A stretch of 64,000 nucleotides of DNA from NCBI GenBank assembly GCA_024229515.1, contig JAAESI010000120.1:1-64000 (forward strand). Direction: 5' to 3'. The notes under the pieces are model-generated. The model searched no databases, had not been told where the DNA came from, and saw only the letters and a program-made list of their open reading frames with translations. Shown here in pieces: positions 60,984-64,000 of this stretch (the stretch's first letter is position 1; every line of letters starts with the position of its first letter). A program made the position numbers and the translations under genes. This DNA comes from Pseudomonadota bacterium. Its GTDB lineage: Bacteria; Myxococcota_A; UBA796; UBA9615.

Positions 60984-62306
60984 ATGCCGAAGCCCCGCCT
61001 GCACCGGGGGCCGCTGAGCCGCGCCCTCATCCTCGAGAGCCCCGATCCTGTCCTCGACGAAGGCCTCCGCGAGGCCGGCATCGAGCCGATTCGCATCGAC
61101 ACCACGCCGGACCAGGCGGGCATGGTCGCGCTCTGCCAGGAGCACCGCCCGCACCTGCTGTTCAAGCGGTCGCGGCTGGAGGTGAACGCCGAGATCCTCG
61201 ACGCCGCCCCCGAGCTGTTCGCGGTGATGCTCTGCTGCATCGGGGACGACAGCGTGGACAAGCAGGCCTGCGCCGATCGCGGCGTGATCGTGCTCAACGA
61301 CCCGCGCTCCAACGGCCGCTCCGTCGCTGAGCTGGTCATCGGCATCCTCCTGATGGGTGCCCGTCGCATCCCCGAGGCGTGGGCCGCCACCCGCGAGCAC
61401 GTCTGGACCAAGTCCGCGTCCGGCCGGTTCGAGGTCAAGGGCAAGACCCTCGGCATCCTCGGCCTGGGCAACATCGGCAAGCAGGTCGCCCGCCTCGCCG
61501 AGGGGCTGGGCATGGACATCCTCTTCCACGACAGCGACGAGGTCGCCCTCGCCGTCGGCGAGACGATGGAGTGGGAGGCGGTCGAGACGTTCGAGGAGCT
61601 GTTCCGTCGGTCCGACGTCATCAGCGTGCACCTGTCCGCGGAGGACGCCCGCGGTCGCGCCAACCGGGGAGCAGTCACCCGGGAGCAGCTGCACATGTTC
61701 GGTTCGGAGCGCCCGGCGGAGTCGCCTCGGGTGTTCGTGAACCTCGCCCGGGGCTTCGTGGTCGAGCCCGCCGACCTGATCGCCGCCGTCGAATCGGGGG
61801 CGGTTCGTCACGCCTTCGTGGACGTCTTTCCCGAGGAGCCGCAGGCCGGCCAGAAGGACTGGGAGAACCCGTTCGCGGGGCATCCGCAGATCCACGGGAC
61901 GCCGCACATCGGCGCCGCCACCCGCGACGCGCAGCCGCGCATCGGCCGCAAGATGGTGCGCACGGCGCGGCAGTTCAGCCTCCGGGGCACGGTCGAGGAC
62001 TGCGTCTTCATGCCCCGTCGCCGCATCGACGTCGCCCGAACGGCGATGTCCCCCCACGTGCTCGTGGTCGTCCACTCCGACGCTCGCGGAACCAAGAAGG
62101 CGGTGGACGACGCCATCTACCGCGCCGGGGTGAACAACCTGCAGTCCATCCACCAGGACTTCCCCCGGTACGGCATCGCCTACGAGCTGTCGGTGTTGGA
62201 GCGGCCGCTCACGGACGACGAGCTCGAGAACCTGATCGAGCGTGCGCGAAGCCTGACCGGCGGACCGAATCCGATCCGCGCGGTGCGTCAGCTCACCTTG
62301 AGCTAG
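60984..62306 (+). CDS. D-3-phosphoglycerate dehydrogenase-like oxidoreductase with C-terminal ACT-like domain
   Basis: 440 residues. NAD(P)-dependent D-2-hydroxyacid dehydrogenase fold: GILGLGNIGKQVARLAEGLGM (about 155-176) binds NAD; VNLARGFVVEPADLI carries the catalytic Arg, and HGTPHIGAATRDAQPRI the catalytic His (TPHIGA). The C-terminal 100 residues (HVLVVVHSDARGTKKAVDDA and the following strands) look like an ACT domain, the serine-sensing domain of SerA. This suggests the first step of serine synthesis. A different hydroxyacid substrate cannot be excluded, so I give no gene symbol. Confidence 0.8.
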   Translation: MPKPRLHRGPLSRALILESPDPVLDEGLREAGIEPIRIDTTPDQAGMVALCQEHRPHLLFKRSRLEVNAEILDAAPELFAVMLCCIGDDSVDKQACADRGVIVLNDPRSNGRSVAELVIGILLMGARRIPEAWAATREHVWTKSASGRFEVKGKTLGILGLGNIGKQVARLAEGLGMDILFHDSDEVALAVGETMEWEAVETFEELFRRSDVISVHLSAEDARGRANRGAVTREQLHMFGSERPAESPRVFVNLARGFVVEPADLIAAVESGAVRHAFVDVFPEEPQAGQKDWENPFAGHPQIHGTPHIGAATRDAQPRIGRKMVRTARQFSLRGTVEDCVFMPRRRIDVARTAMSPHVLVVVHSDARGTKKAVDDAIYRAGVNNLQSIHQDFPRYGIAYELSVLERPLTDDELENLIERARSLTGGPNPIRAVRQLTLS

Positions 62307-62440
62307 GCAGCGTGTCGAAGGGGCTTGGAGCGCGGCTCGCTTGCCCTACGACCCGCTGGCTTCGTTGGTCGTCCGTCGTGGGGGAGCGACCCCACTCTGT
62401 CCTCCCGCCTTGCCTTCGGGCCGAAGGTCGGCGCGATCCA

Positions 62441-63637
62441 TCACTCCACTCCCCTCCGACGCGCTGCAAGGGCTTCGCTGATGCGGTCCAGAGCCTCCGT
62501 GAGGATCGCCTCGGACGTGCAGAACGTGATGCGAATGTGGCCGGCGGCGCCGGGCCCGAACCAACGCGGGGAGCCGGGCACGACCCGAACCTTCGCGTGC
62601 TCCAGGATCCAATCGGCGACGGCGTCCTGGTCGCCGAGCCCGAGCCCCTCGATGTTGGCGAACATCACGTAGGTGCCCTCGGGCGCCACGGCCGTGATGC
62701 CCTCGATGGCGTTGAGCCGGCTCGCCGCCAGATCGCGCATGCGAAGCAGGTGCGCGAGGAACTCCTCGGCCCACGGCCACGCGTGCTCGTACGCCGCCTG
62801 CGCCGCCACCTGGGACAGCGTGCTCACGCCGTAGGCGGTCGTCGGCGCCTTGCTCACCTCGAGCAGCTCGTCGCGGACCCGCGGGTTGGGTGCGGCGAGG
62901 AAGCCGACGCGGAGGCCGGCGAGGCCGAACGTCTTGCTGAACCCGTAGACCCCGACCGTGCGGGCGGCGATCTCGGGGGACAGCGACGCAATTGCGGTGT
63001 GCTGATGAGGCGCGTGGATGATGTCGCCCCAGACCTCATCCGAGAGAATCAGCAGGTCCCGTTCGCACGCGAACTCGCCGATCGCCCGCAGCTCGTCCGG
63101 CGTCATCACCCGACCGAGCGGGTTGTGCGGGTTGCAGACCGCGATCATCCGGGTGCGGTCGGTGACGAGGTCGTGGAGGCCGTCCAGGTCGAAGGTGCGG
63201 GTGACGGGATCGACCCGGCTGCGGACCGAGTGCGCCCCCGCGGCGTCGACGCAGGCGCCGAAGAGGAAGTCGACGGGGTCGAAGATGATCGCCTCGTCGC
63301 CGGGCGCGAGCGTGCGGCGGGCGGTGACGAACATGCCGGAGGCGGCGCTGTCCGTCGGGAGGATGCAATCGGCGGTGCAGTCGTTGATGCCGCGCCGTTC
63401 CCGCTGCACGCGGGCGGCGGCCTCCCGGAACGAGGGCAGACCGGCCGGCGGCCCGTAGGAGAAGACGCCGCCGGCGGTGTAGTCGGCGATGGCGTCCCGG
63501 ATAACCTGCGCGATGGCGAAGTCGGGGTCCGCCGCGGTCAGCGGGATGACGTCCTCGGGGACCGTCGCCCACCGCAGGTTGAAGGCCCGCTGGCGGAGGA
63601 GTTCGAGAGGAACCTGGTCGTCGTCGAAGTTGCTCAA
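62441..63637 (-). CDS. PatB/MalY-type class I/II PLP-dependent aminotransferase
   Basis: 398 residues. Fold type I PLP enzyme: N-terminal TAADPDFAIAQVI and YGPPAGLPSFREAAA, VCNPHNPLGRVMTPDEL (Asn and Pro of the cofactor pocket), ILSDEVWGDIIHA with the PLP Asp, and YGFSKTFGLAGLRVGF with the Schiff-base Lys (about residue 233). The D-E-V-W and SKTFGLAGLR context resembles PatB/MalY (cystathionine beta-lyase-like) and related aminotransferases. TTG 63637 is chosen because it overlaps the upstream stop (TTGA). Substrate unknown. Convergent with the SerA-like gene. Confidence 0.78.
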   Translation of the reverse strand: MSNFDDDQVPLELLRQRAFNLRWATVPEDVIPLTAADPDFAIAQVIRDAIADYTAGGVFSYGPPAGLPSFREAAARVQRERRGINDCTADCILPTDSAASGMFVTARRTLAPGDEAIIFDPVDFLFGACVDAAGAHSVRSRVDPVTRTFDLDGLHDLVTDRTRMIAVCNPHNPLGRVMTPDELRAIGEFACERDLLILSDEVWGDIIHAPHQHTAIASLSPEIAARTVGVYGFSKTFGLAGLRVGFLAAPNPRVRDELLEVSKAPTTAYGVSTLSQVAAQAAYEHAWPWAEEFLAHLLRMRDLAASRLNAIEGITAVAPEGTYVMFANIEGLGLGDQDAVADWILEHAKVRVVPGSPRWFGPGAAGHIRITFCTSEAILTEALDRISEALAARRRGVE

Positions 63638-64000
63638 TGCACCAGCGGGATGGGCCGCGACGTCTCCTGGTTCGGATCCAGGAAGTCGTCTACGAGCCGG
63701 ACGCCGCCGCGGAGGATTTCCGCGATCCGGGGCCGTCGAATGCGATCGTACCGGGCCAGCGCTTCGACCGGGTCGGAGCCCGTTTCGAAGGCCGCCAGCA
63801 GCTCTTCGGCGACGGTCACGCCGTCCTTCAGGGCGGTGTTGGCGCCCTGGCTCGTGAGGGTCGGCATCGGGTGCGCGGAGTCGCCGACGAGGGCAACCCG
63901 TCCGGCGTGCATCGGCGCCGGCTCCGTCGGAGCCACCGTCCGCCACACGTAGGAGGTGCCGAAGTCGGTGCGGTCGACGAGCTCGCCGATGGGCTCCTTC
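63634..64000 (-). CDS. FAD-dependent monooxygenase (UbiH/salicylate hydroxylase-like), C-terminal part
   Basis: Partial; the gene continues beyond the right edge, since the frame stays open to 64000 (...GTSYVWRTVAPTEPAP). The 121 visible residues include GRVALVGDSAHPMPTLTSQG (the GD motif that binds FAD, GDxxHxxxPxxGqG) and ANTALKDGVTVAEEL with the long helix after it. The C-terminus has DRIRRPRIAEIL. This is the flavoprotein hydroxylase family (UbiH, PobA, salicylate hydroxylase). Its stop overlaps the TTG of the aminotransferase, so they form an operon. Substrate cannot be told. Confidence 0.78.
   Translation of the reverse strand, partial: KEPIGELVDRTDFGTSYVWRTVAPTEPAPMHAGRVALVGDSAHPMPTLTSQGANTALKDGVTVAEELLAAFETGSDPVEALARYDRIRRPRIAEILRGGVRLVDDFLDPNQETSRPIPLVH

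Noticed and set aside
62307..62440. A terminator between the convergent SerA-like and aminotransferase genes
   Set aside because: I can draw only a weak ACGAC/GTCGT stem with no T-run; not enough to call.

Overview
The window is a dense, high-GC, single-copy-looking chromosomal segment of a Gram-negative bacterium, most likely a member of the Myxococcota (the former Deltaproteobacteria) or a close relative. The reasons are: outer-membrane functions (Pal/CpoB-like lipoproteins, an LptB/LptC-like locus, an LpxH-like hydrolase); secreted proteins with long poly-aspartate linkers, MopE-type DxDGDG/Cys repeats and a C-terminal Cys-x-Cys + hydrophobic + Arg-rich tail resembling MYXO-CTERM; many GTG/TTG starts; and 4-nt start/stop overlaps (ATGA/GTGA/TTGA). 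No rRNA or tRNA gene and no CRISPR array was seen.

Layout. 1-1264: the right end of an IS3-type insertion sequence cuts an IorB-like molybdenum hydroxylase gene, followed by its iron-sulfur partner (frameshifted) and a small unknown gene. 1275-5259: murJ, a VWA lipoprotein and rarA. 5287-12247: a heterodimeric ABC exporter, two unknown proteins and an LpxH-like phosphoesterase. 12205-17235: RNase E/G, a Gly/Arg-rich small protein, a lipoprotein and phosphofructokinase. 17236-17569: a hairpin-rich gene-free stretch. 17570-26475: PilZ protein, Pal-like and CpoB-like lipoproteins, a probable selenocysteine-containing UshA-like/tetraheme cytochrome fusion, then tsaD-rsmA-nadK-recN and a PP2C phosphatase. 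26627-35312: M23 peptidase, lectin-like lipoprotein, zinc-ribbon protein, secA, and a secreted matrixin pair. 35497-44314: rpsB-tsf-frr-uppS-cdsA-tsaB, a YdcH-like protein, asd, a beta-rich surface protein and truA. 44321-52813: FYDLN protein, BNR-type lipoprotein, rplM-rpsI, pyrG, acyltransferase/LptC-like fusion, lptB, rpoN, hpf. 52817-57034: MopE-repeat lipoprotein, SurA-N-like protein, CPBP protease, larE. 57118-64000: unknown membrane protein, a winged-helix/NTPase/TPR regulator (frameshifted), unknown protein, SerA-like dehydrogenase, PatB/MalY-like aminotransferase and the end of an FAD monooxygenase.

The most notable feature is the gene at 19650-21263. A single in-frame TGA at 19854-19856 sits in a Cys-Gly-(TGA) motif, the reading frame continues for 468 codons on the far side, and a short hairpin with a GGTC apex lies exactly 18 nt downstream, the spacing of the E. 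coli fdhF SECIS. Two other interruptions (iorA-like near 645 and the regulator near 59655) are true frame changes, each explained by one missing base, and may be assembly errors. Leader hairpins upstream of rplM, rpsB and asd suggest post-transcriptional control.
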